64,000 bases of DNA, from NCBI GenBank assembly GCA_032164295.1, contig JAJHTX010000010.1:62001-126000 (forward strand), given 5' to 3'. The stretch comes from Inonotus obliquus (taxonomy: Eukaryota; Basidiomycota; Agaricomycetes; Hymenochaetales; Hymenochaetaceae). Below the pieces are notes generated by a model that was not told the DNA's origin, did no database searches, and saw only the letters and a list, made by a program, of their open reading frames with translations. This document shows, in pieces, positions 32,245-43,104 of the stretch. The position numbers were made by a program, and so were the translations under genes. The first letter of the stretch is position 1, and each line of letters starts with the position of its first letter.

Positions 32245-34710
32245 ATGGAAGTGTCAAAGCTAGGTAATATCGCGTCCAATGAGTCTGGCGAAGGACTGGA
32301 ACTCTCCAAAACTCGACCGCGTCTCAAGAAGGTTGCACCGTATTGGTACCCATATAGGACGAATGCCAAAGCTCGTTGGTTTGATAGGGAGATCCTTGAA
32401 GTAATATCAACGGAGTTTAGGGATAGGAGTGTAGAGTACTACGTGCGTACGTCAAACTTCACCTGTACATCTCTGAGGTACTATCAATCGTCTTGCTTGC
32501 TCAGCGCTACGCTTTGCAATCTGGCGTAACCACAATCAATGGAAAAATTGCACGCCCCGGAACGCTCATTCGCAATGGGGATACACTGGAGTATGCAACG
32601 TTCTCCATGTGTACTTCCCAGCTGACGAGAACCCTGAAATCTCCAGAAACATCGTACACAGACATGAACCACCAGTCACGTCAACGCCGGTCGAAGTTCT
32701 GCATCACGATCTCCAACGAGAGTTCATTGTCATTAACAAGCCTGGAAGTATCGTAGGTCTTTCTCTGGCTTTCTGCCACAGCGAAATATTCATGTCAATT
32801 TTCTAGCCCGTCCATGCAGCTGGCAGGTACTTCAAGAACTCTCTCGTTGAGATTCTTAAGAATGACTTTGGTATTCCAAATGTGTATAGTATGTATACAC
32901 CAGCGACTATCATCCTCATTTGATTGACTTGTCTGCGGATAGCTGTTAACCGGCTCGATCGATTGACCTCCGGGCTCATGATCATCGCACTGTCATCGGA
33001 CCGAGCGCGGGCCCTTACAAGCGAATTTACATCCGGAACTATCCAGAAAGAATACGTCGCGCGCGTACGCGGAAAGTTTCCGGAGTGAGTAAGCTAGCGT
33101 CCATGTCTAATGACCCGAATCTAACTTTGGATGGTACGCAGGGAGGTGATTACGTGCGAGGAGCCCCTGTTGACGGTCGACCGACAGATGGGGCTGAATA
33201 TCGTACATCCGGAGGGCAAAGTATGTGCCTTTCAGTTTTGAGGAGACGGAGCTTACCAAGCGTTAGGAAGCAAAGACAATCTTCAAGCGCATGCATTACG
33301 ACGAGAACACGAATACTAGTGTTGTTCACTGTGCGTTTTCCCTGCATGCGGTTTGCGAGTTAACTCATTGGTTTCTTTGCACTTAGGCAGGCCCATCACC
33401 GGAAGATGTATGTTGACCTCTTTTCGTTGTCTCGTCGTAATCTGATGGTGTTATGTAGCACACCAGATTCGCGTTCATCTACAATTCTTAGGACATCCAA
33501 TAGCCAATGATTCTGTCTATGGGGATGCAAAAATTTGGGTGCGTTCTACGTACTTTATATACAATGTCATTTCCCTAATCCTTTATCCGGCTACGATACC
33601 CTCCTCCGTTGCACAATCCTGCGCATTGCAAGCAGGGATGTCGCGTAGCAAAGGGCGGCATCGACATTACGCCGAGTGAAGAGCGCCAAGCGCCGCGCCC
33701 TCCGCCTGTATTGGAAGATTCAACAGCGGAAGGCCACGGGCGCCATCAGTCAAGAGATACTGCCCCGGCAATACTCATGGGTCTAACGAACTCTGTGGCG
33801 CACAACGAAGATCATTGCGAGCGGCTATCGCCGCAGAAATTGGAATGGGAACGAAGGATGAAAAGGCGAACCGAGAAACGACGGAATCCTGCGTGGCGCA
33901 CGAAGGAAGAGTCAGCCGCGTTAACCGCTAACCACACTGGAACGGAGCCAGAACCAGGCGCGTTACCCAGGGAAACTGGGCATGACATTGGTCTAGGCTC
34001 TCCTGTTCCACTTTCAAGGGAGGCCGTGGATATAATTACCAGATTGCGGAATCAAAAGGTGTTGTACATTCCTCTAACAAATACTTATCGTCTCTCAGAC
34101 AAGGTTTGGATAGGACGAAGATGAAGATTGGGGACGATGGCGCGATGTCGTGTTTCGTGCGAAAGGTGCACTCGCTCCAGATGCAGTGCGGCTCGCATAC
34201 GCTGAGCAACATGTTCCGCCGAACCAAGGTGGGAAAAGAAAGGGAGACAAGAGGAAGGACAAAAACAGAGTCGAAAGCTGCAAAACTTCTGCTTCATCGG
34301 ATCATGCCACTGATTCCCGTTTTGCACCTTTTCGTACGCTCCCCTCCTGTCAGATCGCGGACGCACAGGATATTTCGCTTCAGCCTCGTGATGCGGATAT
34401 CCCATCCAGTCTTTTATCAGACCCTGCGGAAATAAAATCCTCTGCATCAGCGGAGCCTCCTGAACATACCAGTAATACTCTCGAAAATGAGTTGCCGCTA
34501 CCACTAGAAGTATCGATTGCAACGGGGGCCGAATCGTCATCCGATGCTCACTATTGCCCAGAGTGCTATTTACCTCTACGCCCCGACCCCAGACCCGAGA
34601 AGCTCTACATCTTCCTGCACGCGCTGCGTTATACTAGTGCAAGTCTAGGATCTTTCGAGACTCGGCTCCCCGAATGGGCTGCAGAAGGATATGTTTGGGA
34701 ACGGGATTAA
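32245..34710 (+). CDS. PUS9: RluA-family tRNA pseudouridine synthase (PUS9-like)
   Basis: It isomerises uridine to pseudouridine in RNA; Pus9/Pus8 act at tRNA position 32. An S4-like N-terminal region ([20 protein letters not shown]) is followed by [24 protein letters not shown] and PVHAAGRY. The catalytic-Asp motif is [12 protein letters not shown], then [45 protein letters not shown] and [12 protein letters not shown] roughly 300-residue C-terminal extension, rich in charge and Ser/Pro, holds [17 protein letters not shown] near its end, a possible Cys-pair. At least nine small introns were read, including 56 bp after GDTLE. The start is uncertain: ATG 32245 (MEVSKLGN) is preferred because a 5' intron-like signal precedes it; an in-frame ATG at 32146 is the alternative. 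Assignment to PUS9 rather than PUS8/RIB2 is by overall layout; no deaminase domain is present. Confidence 0.87.
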
Positions 34711-35887
34711 CACTGGAAGCCTTGGTTTCACCACCACCCCTTATTCCCGTCAACAATAGCAGTAATGTCTTATATTCATATATATCCCGTCCTTTTCTTC
34801 CTTGCCAGGATAGTGAACTTCATCTATTTTTTCTTTCATCCATCACAACACTCATGTGACCAGTGACCGGCCCTGAGCTCTTAGGCGCCGCGTTAGATGC
34901 ACGTGCAGTGATTATTAGGCTTATGTTGCAAATTCAAACTGCAACCGCAGCAAGTCACACGTCCAACATTTTTCCATCATACGCCTCTGTCAGTCATTCG
35001 CGACATATGGAACGCTGAGCCAGCGCGCGCAGCCTCGCCTTTTTTTCGTTCTGGCATATCTTCTCGACCTCTCTTGGAATTTCGCGGACTCGAACAGTCG
35101 TACGACCGAGGTCCACCTCAATTATCTTGCCCGAAGAATCAGAGAATAGACGAATTCGTAAGTTTAACCTTTAAAGTTGAGTCCCATTACCGCGCACCTC
35201 CCTTCCACTTCTTTCGCCAGCAAAAGAGCTCATGTCATCCCAACCCATTCTGGGCTCTGGATGAGCAGCATTCCATGTGATTGCAAACCTTTCGCCCCGC
35301 AAAATTCGGTTTCCCACTCATACTCGCTGCTCATGTCAAAGCAACCACATCGTGCCTTCTGACAGTCTTCCTTGTCAACTATGGTGTACACTCGTATCGG
35401 AGGGATCCCTAGATTGGCCGGGTAATCTTCCAAAAGAAACCTCATCGGGACGACGAGCAAACAAATAAGTAGAAATGAAGCAACGTGTTTAAACTTTCTG
35501 AGTCTATGACTTTACGCTGGCGCCGCAACACTACCTCGCGCTCGTACATGCGGTCTCATATATCACTCTCTGGAGTCATCCCTGCGAGGCGGAGACGACG
35601 CATGCCCGGGTTTCAGCGTGCTTTGACCGAATGGGGTCGGCTTTCGAGCTGCGTTGGATTGACTTACGCTCTTCAGTGCTTCTTTCGCAGTTGTCTTTAA
35701 ACAAATGAAGACGTCAACTGTTGATGGTATCCAGACGATTGTGGGCGGGGTCGCAATTGGGGTGGAATGACAAAATTTCTTCGAGGGGGATAAAAGGTCA
35801 AGTAGGCATGAGTTCATACATCCAGACTTCACTTGAGCTCTCCAGTTCTGCTCGGAAACATATCCCATCTCATCCGTCGAATCTACC
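34711..35887. other. Intergenic region
   Basis: This is the 3' flank of the PUS9-like gene and the upstream region of the secreted repeat protein. The final 70 bp before 35888 include TTCACTTGAGCTCTCC. No TATA box or other gene was identified with confidence. Confidence 0.35.
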
Positions 35888-36357
35888 ATGAGGATACACA
35901 CCATTGTTGCTACACTTTGTTTCTGCCTGTATTCTATTGCGGCACCGACAACCATTATTTCAAGAGTAAGTTCTTTCGCAGCTATTCATCCAGGTTGCAA
36001 CTAAGCTCACCTCACAGCTCGAATCATCAACCGACTTGAACCGTCAACAAGACACCGAAACACTTCAGGATACACTCCCACGGGAGGTTGTGTCATTGTC
36101 CGGTGCATTTCGACGAGACGCTGAACCACTGGCAGACACGTTCAGAAGAGACGCCGAGCCTCTAGCCGATACTTTCAAGCGTGATGCTGAGCCGTTAGCA
36201 GACACGTTCAAACGTCGGCACTCGCTCGATAAGAGTGACTTACATCAAAACATACCGCTTCCTGACACGTCAGAAGGGTCATCTCGTTCTGGTACGTACT
36301 TCATTCCTCTGCCTCGTTTGTCTGAGTTAATCAGAACCTTCGTCGTTGTTCGTTTAG
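35888..36357 (+). CDS. Secreted Kex2-processed repeat peptide precursor
   Basis: Three exons (35888-35965, 36018-36291, 36335-36357) give 124 residues. The first exon encodes a signal peptide (MRIHTIVATLCFCLYSIAAP) with a likely cleavage site soon after SIAAP. After a spacer with a PRE site come three exact copies of DAEPLADTF, separated by the dibasic pairs RR, RR, KR and KRR, which are Kex2 sites. A tail (HSLDKSDLHQN, SEGSSR) follows. Kex2 cleavage and carboxypeptidase trimming would release three identical nine-residue acidic peptides. The organisation matches fungal KEP proteins, which include alpha-type pheromone precursors and dikaritin RiPP precursors. The peptide contains no Cys or Tyr, so an ustiloxin-type Tyr crosslink is unlikely. 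No modifying enzyme (UstY/DUF3328, tyrosinase) lies nearby. The function is unknown. Confidence 0.8.
36126..36224 (+). repeat. Three in-frame tandem repeats encoding DAEPLADTF plus dibasic site
   Basis: Each unit is 33 nt and encodes 11 residues (the nine-residue core plus RR or KR). The three cores are identical in protein but differ at several synonymous positions, so the peptide sequence is conserved while the DNA has drifted. Confidence 0.8.
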
Positions 36358-37355
36358 CGTGACTTTCCCTTTATACCCTGTAGAGTAGACCCTCAGTTAT
36401 CATGCTTTTATGACTTTGTCACTTTTTCGCTCTCTTTGACCCAGTTCTATTTTTTCTCCGAAAGATTATTTCCTACAATTCAACTGATGAATTAATCCAT
36501 GTACCGGAAGAAACCTGATAGACTAAAATTTAGTGGGCCTGACATCATTCTTCCCATGTACCGCGCACCCCTAAACTACTCCCGAACACCGAACAAATAA
36601 ACTCACACTTGGAAGTCTTCCTCTCAATCGGGATTTTTGAACTACTCGCGGTGATCTCGCTTTCCTGACTGCTTCCCTGTCCCCAGCTTGGCGTTGAGCA
36701 AGTGTTTGTCCTGGAAATTGGACCAGCTGAAAACGTGGAATACCTGGTGATCACTCCTCCCGTACAAGGCCAGAATATGTGAATCTAAGCAAGCCAAAAG
36801 TGAAATTTGGCTGGTGTCACCTTAACTGAAAATCACCAATGCTCGTACATAAGTATCAGAATGATATGTCCCGTTGACGGTAGTCCCGAAAAATGAACCT
36901 TATCAGTCCAAGTCGCCAACTGGATAATATTTGGAACCAACGTTCTTCGAGGCCGGGACGAAAGTGATTATCATCAATACAGTTAGTTTATATAAAGTTA
37001 TAGAAATATAGTACAATATACGCTTTGTAAAACATTAGGTACATATTGCATCATTACATATACTTGAGCATCATGACATGGTGATTCGTGGAAATATACT
37101 CATACAAATAGTCATAACGTTCATAAGAGAGTGAATAAGGGGGCATATTACCAGGACGAAAAACATACGAAGAATCATAATGGATAATAGATACAGACCA
37201 GCTGCAGCATGATAAAGGGATAGGCAATTGAGAAAAAGCCTAATATGTAGGAGCTTGAAATCACCGATAGCAAATATTCAACGGATTTCATCGTAAAAAC
37301 TGCTAAAGATCATTAGCTATCAGTCACACTATAAATTATAGAAAAAGGAGAACAC
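36358..37355. other. AT-rich intergenic region
   Basis: This gap lies between two convergent genes. It contains an AT-rich stretch at 36960-37260 and no recognisable gene. A minus-strand open frame at 36545-36754 has no domain. Confidence 0.4.
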
Positions 37356-38312
37356 TTACAACTTATCCGGATTCTCTTCATAGCAACGTATCAATTTCAA
37401 CACATCTTCATCCGAAATATCTTCATCTCTCCACTGGACGTTTGCCATCTGGACCAAGTCTGCCTGAGATAGGTGAGGCGATGCGTAACGGTATTCTTGG
37501 GTGACAACTTGAACGCCGCCACCCGGAGGAGAGAACGAGGCATGCGCATGTCCAATGATATTGTTTGGAGGTCCTGTATGATATGGGTTCGTAAAAGTTT
37601 CAACAACTCCCTGAGCGAAGCATCATTCCAGTTTATGCTCATTTAAGAGGATCCCACTATATAACCTACCACAACGTAGTTTTCTTGATCAGTTTGAACG
37701 ATAGCCGCCTAAAATACCGAATCAGAAGTGGTATACATGATTGTTCAAGCAAGTTACCCACATGCTGCTCGTGCTGATAAAGAGATTGATCTTGTGAATT
37801 AGAAGGCCAAGCGATAGGCTCCAGATGTTGAGCGGGTATCGCTGGTGCTATCATCCGGCGCGCTGGAGGAACTTTTCTGCGAGGTCTATTTTGCTGTCTA
37901 GCGCGATCGTAATCTTCTATAGCCTCCACGACAATCTGGAACTAAGCGGTTTATACAGGATCAACAAAAATAAAGATTGTCTGAAGTTGAAAGAAACGTA
38001 CATTGCCCTTGACGTTTCTCTTGCTCTCTTTTCCAGGGGCGCACGGCTCGTCTCTCTTTAGGCATCTTTCACAGTGTCCATTCGCCCCCTTACGACACTG
38101 TAGGTAAAGCGACTGTTTTGTGAACTATCGGTTTGGAGCGGAATCGGATGGAAAAGTACCTTTTGTTTGTCTCGTTGGCAAGGGGCGCATGGCCGGAGAG
38201 TCCTATCTCTGGCCGATTGCGCCCTCTTGCTCGGGACATCGGCAGTCATTTCGGTTTGTATAGCGAAGTGGGACACCGCGGCGCCCGACAGATGATTAGG
38301 GCCAGAGTTCAT
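37356..38312 (-). CDS. Zn2Cys6 zinc-cluster protein Z1 (238 aa)
   Basis: Exons: 38160-38312, 38002-38097, 37762-37935, 37670-37708 and 37356-37610, all joined in phase 0. The N-terminus MNSGPNHLSG leads to a basic stretch and a complete binuclear cluster, CAPCQRDKQK then CRKGANGHCERCLKRDEPC (C-x2-C-x6-C-x7-C-x2-C-x6-C), with the intron exactly before Cys3. A basic linker (RPRRKVPPARR) follows, and the C-terminus is rich in Pro/Gly and acidic residues (QWRDEDISDEDVLKLIRCYE). Zn2Cys6 proteins bind DNA as fungal transcription regulators. This one lacks the usual large fungal-specific regulatory domain and is short. The start is the first in-frame ATG giving about 40 residues before the cluster, as in its relatives nearby. 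Confidence 0.75.
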
Positions 38313-41003
38313 TGAGGAGAACGGCGGGGAACAGGCGGGGAAAGCGGGCAAAAAAGCGCTGTAAAGCTGGGGTATTGCTGAAAAGCCTCGCACTCATACT
38401 TCTTAGGCAGAGACCTTAAATCACAAACGACACAAACATAGAACCGATCTCAAAAGAAAATATCCACGACGGAAGGAGAGAGGACAGGCGAGAAATCGAC
38501 GTTGGCTAGCAAAACGTTGTGCTGGCTCTACTACTCAGCCGAACACGAAACATACCTTCAAAGCGTTCATTCTTTCGGTAGGAGCCAATTTTGGTAGGAA
38601 CAAACGATAATGAGTTCCTCGTTGGCTGATTATGTTCACCCGTAACTTGCATTAGGGAAGCTATTCGTTCCGTGTTTCTCGAAATCCGAGATGTTGGTAG
38701 GTGTTTGAGGCGATGGTCACAGCAGCTGATAGCAGCATCGCGGCACACTGCTCCTTTGGCCACACTGGCAGTAAAGGAATGCAGCCAAACTCTTTCCACG
38801 ACCACGAAGTTGAATCAAAGCGGACCCTGAGGGTTTGACCCGAACTCCAAGTATGTCATCAACCTCGAAATCGACCTCAAGCCTAAATTAGAAAGCGAAA
38901 GCCGTTTCATTGCGGGTAATGCGGTAAACAGCAGGAGGAGGACAACAGAGAGGCAATGTACCACCGTGGTTCGGGACAAGAAAGTGGTGACTGCAGAACG
39001 ACGATGTCTGATTAGCTCAGCTTCGCACATCACTGAGTTTGGAATGGATTTGGAGCCAGACACGACTTCTGTCTTCGCCGCGCAGGATATACGGACGTGC
39101 ACAGTTGCCAGGTAAGAGAAGGTTGAAGATCAATTTGAACGCCCGCCTTTCGCAGTCACCCAGGAGGAAGGAGGAAGAAAAAATCGGATAGAATAAGAAA
39201 GGGTAAATATTATGTAATCATAAGATTTTTGTCCTTAACCTTGGCGAGCGACCTTCAATACGACCGAACCGCTGAATACCTTCTTCCCACCGAAGGTGTA
39301 TGAGCAAGGATGAATCGATACTCGGCATGGTAGTCGATTGTGCAACGTCTACTCTGCACCTGTCCACCAACGCAAGCGCCTGAAGGAACCCACCTTCAAA
39401 AGTCAGTGTGTTCAAGCAGGATATAGGATCGTACGAGCGGTGCCGCCGGTGCGTAGGGCTTGTACTCACCTTCACACTCAGAACTGATCTAATTGATGCC
39501 ACAGTAGATTGGCTGGCTCATTATCCCACTGAGATGGCGAAAAGCATTGTCCCCCTGAATTCGCATTGATCGTGGCAAGAGCAATCTCATCTGGCCATTA
39601 TCGTACGAGCCAATCGCTGGAGCGATTATTGCATGATAAAGATCATGGAGACACTTGACAAGAACAGTCGCAAGCCGATATGTGAAACGACGAATCTTTC
39701 GCAAATTTAGGACGCAGGCATCTTCAAGTCGGTTCTCGTTCATTGAGAGACTAAGGTGTAAGACCAAGAATTTCGTCGGACGCCTCACGATAGGCACCTG
39801 CATGAGGTGAAGTAGGTGTCCTGACAAGATACATCTCGTGCGTCGTCATCTGTTCTTTGTCTCGTCTCCACGAGTTCCGCTGATTAGATGCATGCAGGGT
39901 ATCTCCGGTGAATGAACGGTGTCAAGTGGTCGTTGGAGAGTAACATCGAATGATTACGTTTTGTCCTTGATTTTTTGAATCGGAAGCTATGTTGCTGATC
40001 TCATTTCGATCCTGACTGTTTGTCGAGAATCATATCAGGCAACGCCGCTTCTGATTCTCCCAATTTACGCTTGCGTGTCGCCTTATTCACACCACCTCGC
40101 TCAGGCAAACGACCATCTTGCTTGCTTATCGATCTCAATCCTACCGGTTTCTCGATGAGAGCCATTACTTGTTTTTGGTAATGGCATGGTGCGATCTCAG
40201 AACGTCAAGAAACAAGACTCTCAAATCCAGTTCAACACCGTTCTCTACAAGATTTTATGTGGCTTTCTCAAAGGATTCAGCATACATATGGAAGGTCATG
40301 GAGAATTGAATCGCTTTGGGCCCAGCTTGTTACACTACTGCACGCAGAAGCAGTGTAACGGCTCAACGACCTAGTTGCTTCCATAAAAGGAAGGTTTCCA
40401 ATTTTCTCCTGAAATAGTGTACGAATATTGTCCGTATTCGATAAATGCTCAAGTTTCCTGGTTGGCATAACTTCCTCTTTCGGAGGCCAATTCGTACCTA
40501 TCGTCTCCATCCGGTATCTGGTCTAAATTAGTTGTCTAGGATCTCCCATTCGGCGGACCATACACTAGTACTGCCTCTTCTCGCGTACAAGGTTGAGGAA
40601 TTATTTCGAGTTTTCATTTTGGAATCCTTAAATTGGTATTTACGTGATCACACGTGACGCTTTGGTTTTCATTTCAGTGATCTGATCTGCTGGATCCTCT
40701 TCTCTTTATGCTTCTTCTCTTGGTCAACTTCCTGGTTAGACAACTAACCTCACTCCTCCTCAAACGTACATACTTGTTGACGACCTCGCCGAAATGTACT
40801 TCGAGTCATGCCGTCCCGTCGCCTTGCTGCGCCCCAGCAGGTGGTTCCCCGCATATGTTTTCTGTCCCAATATGTCCTGAGGTAGAAACAGGGATGCTAC
40901 CTTTTCTCGAGCGGCGCTAATTGGGTATATATTGCGCTGGATACGCAGTGGAACGTTCTCTCTATTTTCCCTTTACTCGTCATTTTTCTTCTCATTCACG
41001 GAC
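38313..41003. other. Gene-poor region with possible gene remnants
   Basis: Coding-like but unassigned stretches occur at 39218-39827 on the minus strand (two frames, joinable only across a stop or unclear intron) and at 38820-39112 on the plus strand. A minus-strand frame at 40277-40510 starts METIGTNWPPKEE. None shows a known domain or a convincing exon structure. Confidence 0.3.
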
Positions 41004-42448
41004 ATGGATTCCAACATGCCAAGCATCCAGAAGCAATCTTCTCGCCGCAGGAAGAAAGCAGATCCGAATGGCCCTCGAGCTAAGGCGGCTCGTGAAAGGA
41101 ACAAAAATCCGTGTCGGGAGTGCAAACGGAGTAGGCAGAAGGTGATGAGTTCTCATTCAGTGATCAGGAGACGCGCGAGAGCTGACGGACCACGCAGTGC
41201 TTTGGTGGTACACCATGTTCGCGGTGCTGGTCGAAGAGTACCCTTTGCGAGCCTGGGGAAGGCATTAATTCTGAGGCGACGATGGTCTGTGCGCTCTCTA
41301 TATACGCTCGTCTTTCTTCATGCCTTCTGTTATATACAGCCAGTATTTGTTTTTGAAACTGGTCAAGGGTGAGCTCAGGTTATCACTTTATTAGTTCATG
41401 GTCTGAATTGATCACTTTCTGTAGTGGCACCAAGGGACGTCCACGCAGCAACACTGTGGCAACAGACGTCAGTATCAATAGCCCCATTAACGAGGCGAGC
41501 GGGGGACAAGATTATGTATGTATTTGAAGTAGGTTATGAAGTCACTTCGTTTTGATCATTTCTTTTCCTATCACATCAGATCGTGTCGCCCGTATCTCCA
41601 ATAAGCCAGCCTCCTGTCATGCCCGATATCGCACATGTCACGTCTCCGACTACAGAGGTAACGGATTTGTGTTTAATCGGTTGTTTCAGCTTGCTGAGAT
41701 GTTTGAAGTTGAGCGTCGAGTTTGCTGGTCTAAATGTTGACCAACCTAGACCGTTGATGGAAACCCTTTCCCTCGTAACTTCTGATATCATGGGTGACAG
41801 CGTTCATCACGAGCAAGCGTTATATTCGGAAACCGGGACCAAACATAGCCACCTGGTATGCCCTCTATTTGAACCAGTTGGATCTAGCACTGAGTCGAAA
41901 TCGTTTCCAGGATGGTCATGCGACTTTGTTTGCGGGTGATGGTCCCCGACCCCACGAGGATTCGCTAGCCATCGCTTCTGAATCCCTCTTTCTGTCGATA
42001 CCAGGAGACAATGATAACTCAAATATGTCTCTTTTGGATCCCTCGCTCGCTTGTGGACCAGCTGGTAGCGCCATCTCCGCCGAGTTTAGTGTCCAGGTGC
42101 CTCAAGATGCCTTCAATCAAACCTCGGTTGCTGGGAACTCGGATCCTACTGCACTGGGTTTCGATAGTTCACACATTGTAAGGTTGCTTTTTCTCACTAT
42201 TTCTGCATGTCCTGACAGGATTCAAGGATCAATTTCGTCCTTATGTACCCGAAGTGCCGTTCGAGGGCTTTTCACCTATCACTGACCCTGATATGTTACA
42301 ACGACTGGTTGATCAATCAGTCAATCCGAACCCCAACCTTAGTGTCTCAGGAAGTCAGACCAATTTCAATAGTGACTTGTCCTGTTGGCTTCAGGAGTTG
42401 GCTTCTCCGGTCTGGTTTCGCTCTATAAACTTGATTTATTACAACTGA
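41004..42448 (+). CDS. Zn2Cys6 zinc-cluster protein Z2
   Basis: Exon 1 (41004-41141) begins MDSNMPSIQKQSSRRRKK and ends in CRECKRSRQK; exon 2 (41198-41284) continues CFGGTPCSRCWSKSTLCEPG. Together they make a perfect C-x2-C-x6-C-x5-C-x2-C-x6-C cluster with the phase-0 intron before Cys3. A small exon (PVFVFETGQG) and one with GTKGRPRSNTVATD follow in phase, then YIVSPVSPISQPP. The middle (41640-41800) could not be joined with certainty. Later frames carry Ser/Asp-rich activation-like sequence (SIPGDNDNSNMSLLDPS) and end FRSINLIYYN at 42448. It is probably a nuclear DNA-binding regulator. It is convergent with Z3. Confidence 0.65.
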
Positions 42449-42753
42449 CGCATCACCTTTTCAACCTTCAGATTGAGTATCTTCTCGCGGTAAACCCACT
42501 ACAACAACATTATCCATACCCGGTCTGAAGGAGAAATGGGGAAGGAATAATAGAATGGGGAAGGAATAAAGAAATGAGGAAGAAAGGACGAGGGCTTTTG
42601 ATTTTCTTCAACAACTCTCTGTATTGCTATCCTAGCACGATTCCAAATCACAAACGTACAATTTATATCTATTTTATGACACACCCTCTCAAAGGCCGTT
42701 TGTTTTAGTCTTATAACAGCTGGAAGAATTCCAATACTTTCAAATACAAAATC

Positions 42754-43104
42754 CTAAGCGATTGACGGTGCTCGCGCCTTCTGTATCTCGGGGATCCTCT
42801 CGTCTAGGAAATACAGGAAGTCGAAGAGATACGCATACTTGAGCAAGGGACTTTGTTTGATAGAAATGTAGTCTACTGACCACACGAAATTCCCTTTTTC
42901 CGACAAGACTTGCAGATTTTGCCTACGTCGCTGCGCATGCACTGGATAATGACATATGAGATCGAACAGATACTCAAGACAAGAAAGAAACTCTCGTACT
43001 TTACGGCGAGCATTAAAGCACGGGACACACGCAGGCTTCCTCTTCTTGACGCCCTCCATCTTTCTCATTAATTCGGGAGTAAGAATCTGCGCCCACTCGA
43101 CCAT
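42754..43104 (-). CDS. Zn2Cys6 zinc-cluster protein Z3 (start and end uncertain)
   Basis: The exon from 43104 to 43000 encodes MVEWAQILTPELMRKMEG, then KKRKPACVPCFNARRK. After a phase-0 intron, the exon from 42941 gives CMRSDVGKICKSCRKKGISC, completing C-x2-C-x6-C-x8-C-x2-C-x6-C. If no further intron is spliced the protein stops at 42873, directly after the cluster. A GTCAGT donor there could instead lead to the open tail FDFLYFLDERIPEIQKARAP ending at 42754, though I could not join it in phase. An upstream exon (minus strand, near 43200-43260) ending in a GTGAGT donor may also belong. The gene may be a degenerate, cluster-only relative of Z1, Z2, Z4 and Z5. Confidence 0.5.
   Translation of the reverse strand: MVEWAQILTPELMRKMEGVKKRKPACVPCFNARRKVREFLSCLEYLFDLICHYPVHAQRRRQNLQVLSEKGNFVWSVDYISIKQSPLLKYAYLFDFLYFLDERIPEIQKARAPSIA

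Noticed and set aside
34085..34540. Long minus-strand frame within the PUS9-like gene
   Set aside because: It is the antisense shadow of the last PUS9 exon, which carries the conserved frame.
39218..39827. Two adjoining minus-strand frames that might form one gene
   Set aside because: Joining them requires passing a stop or an unsupported intron, and no domain or family is visible.
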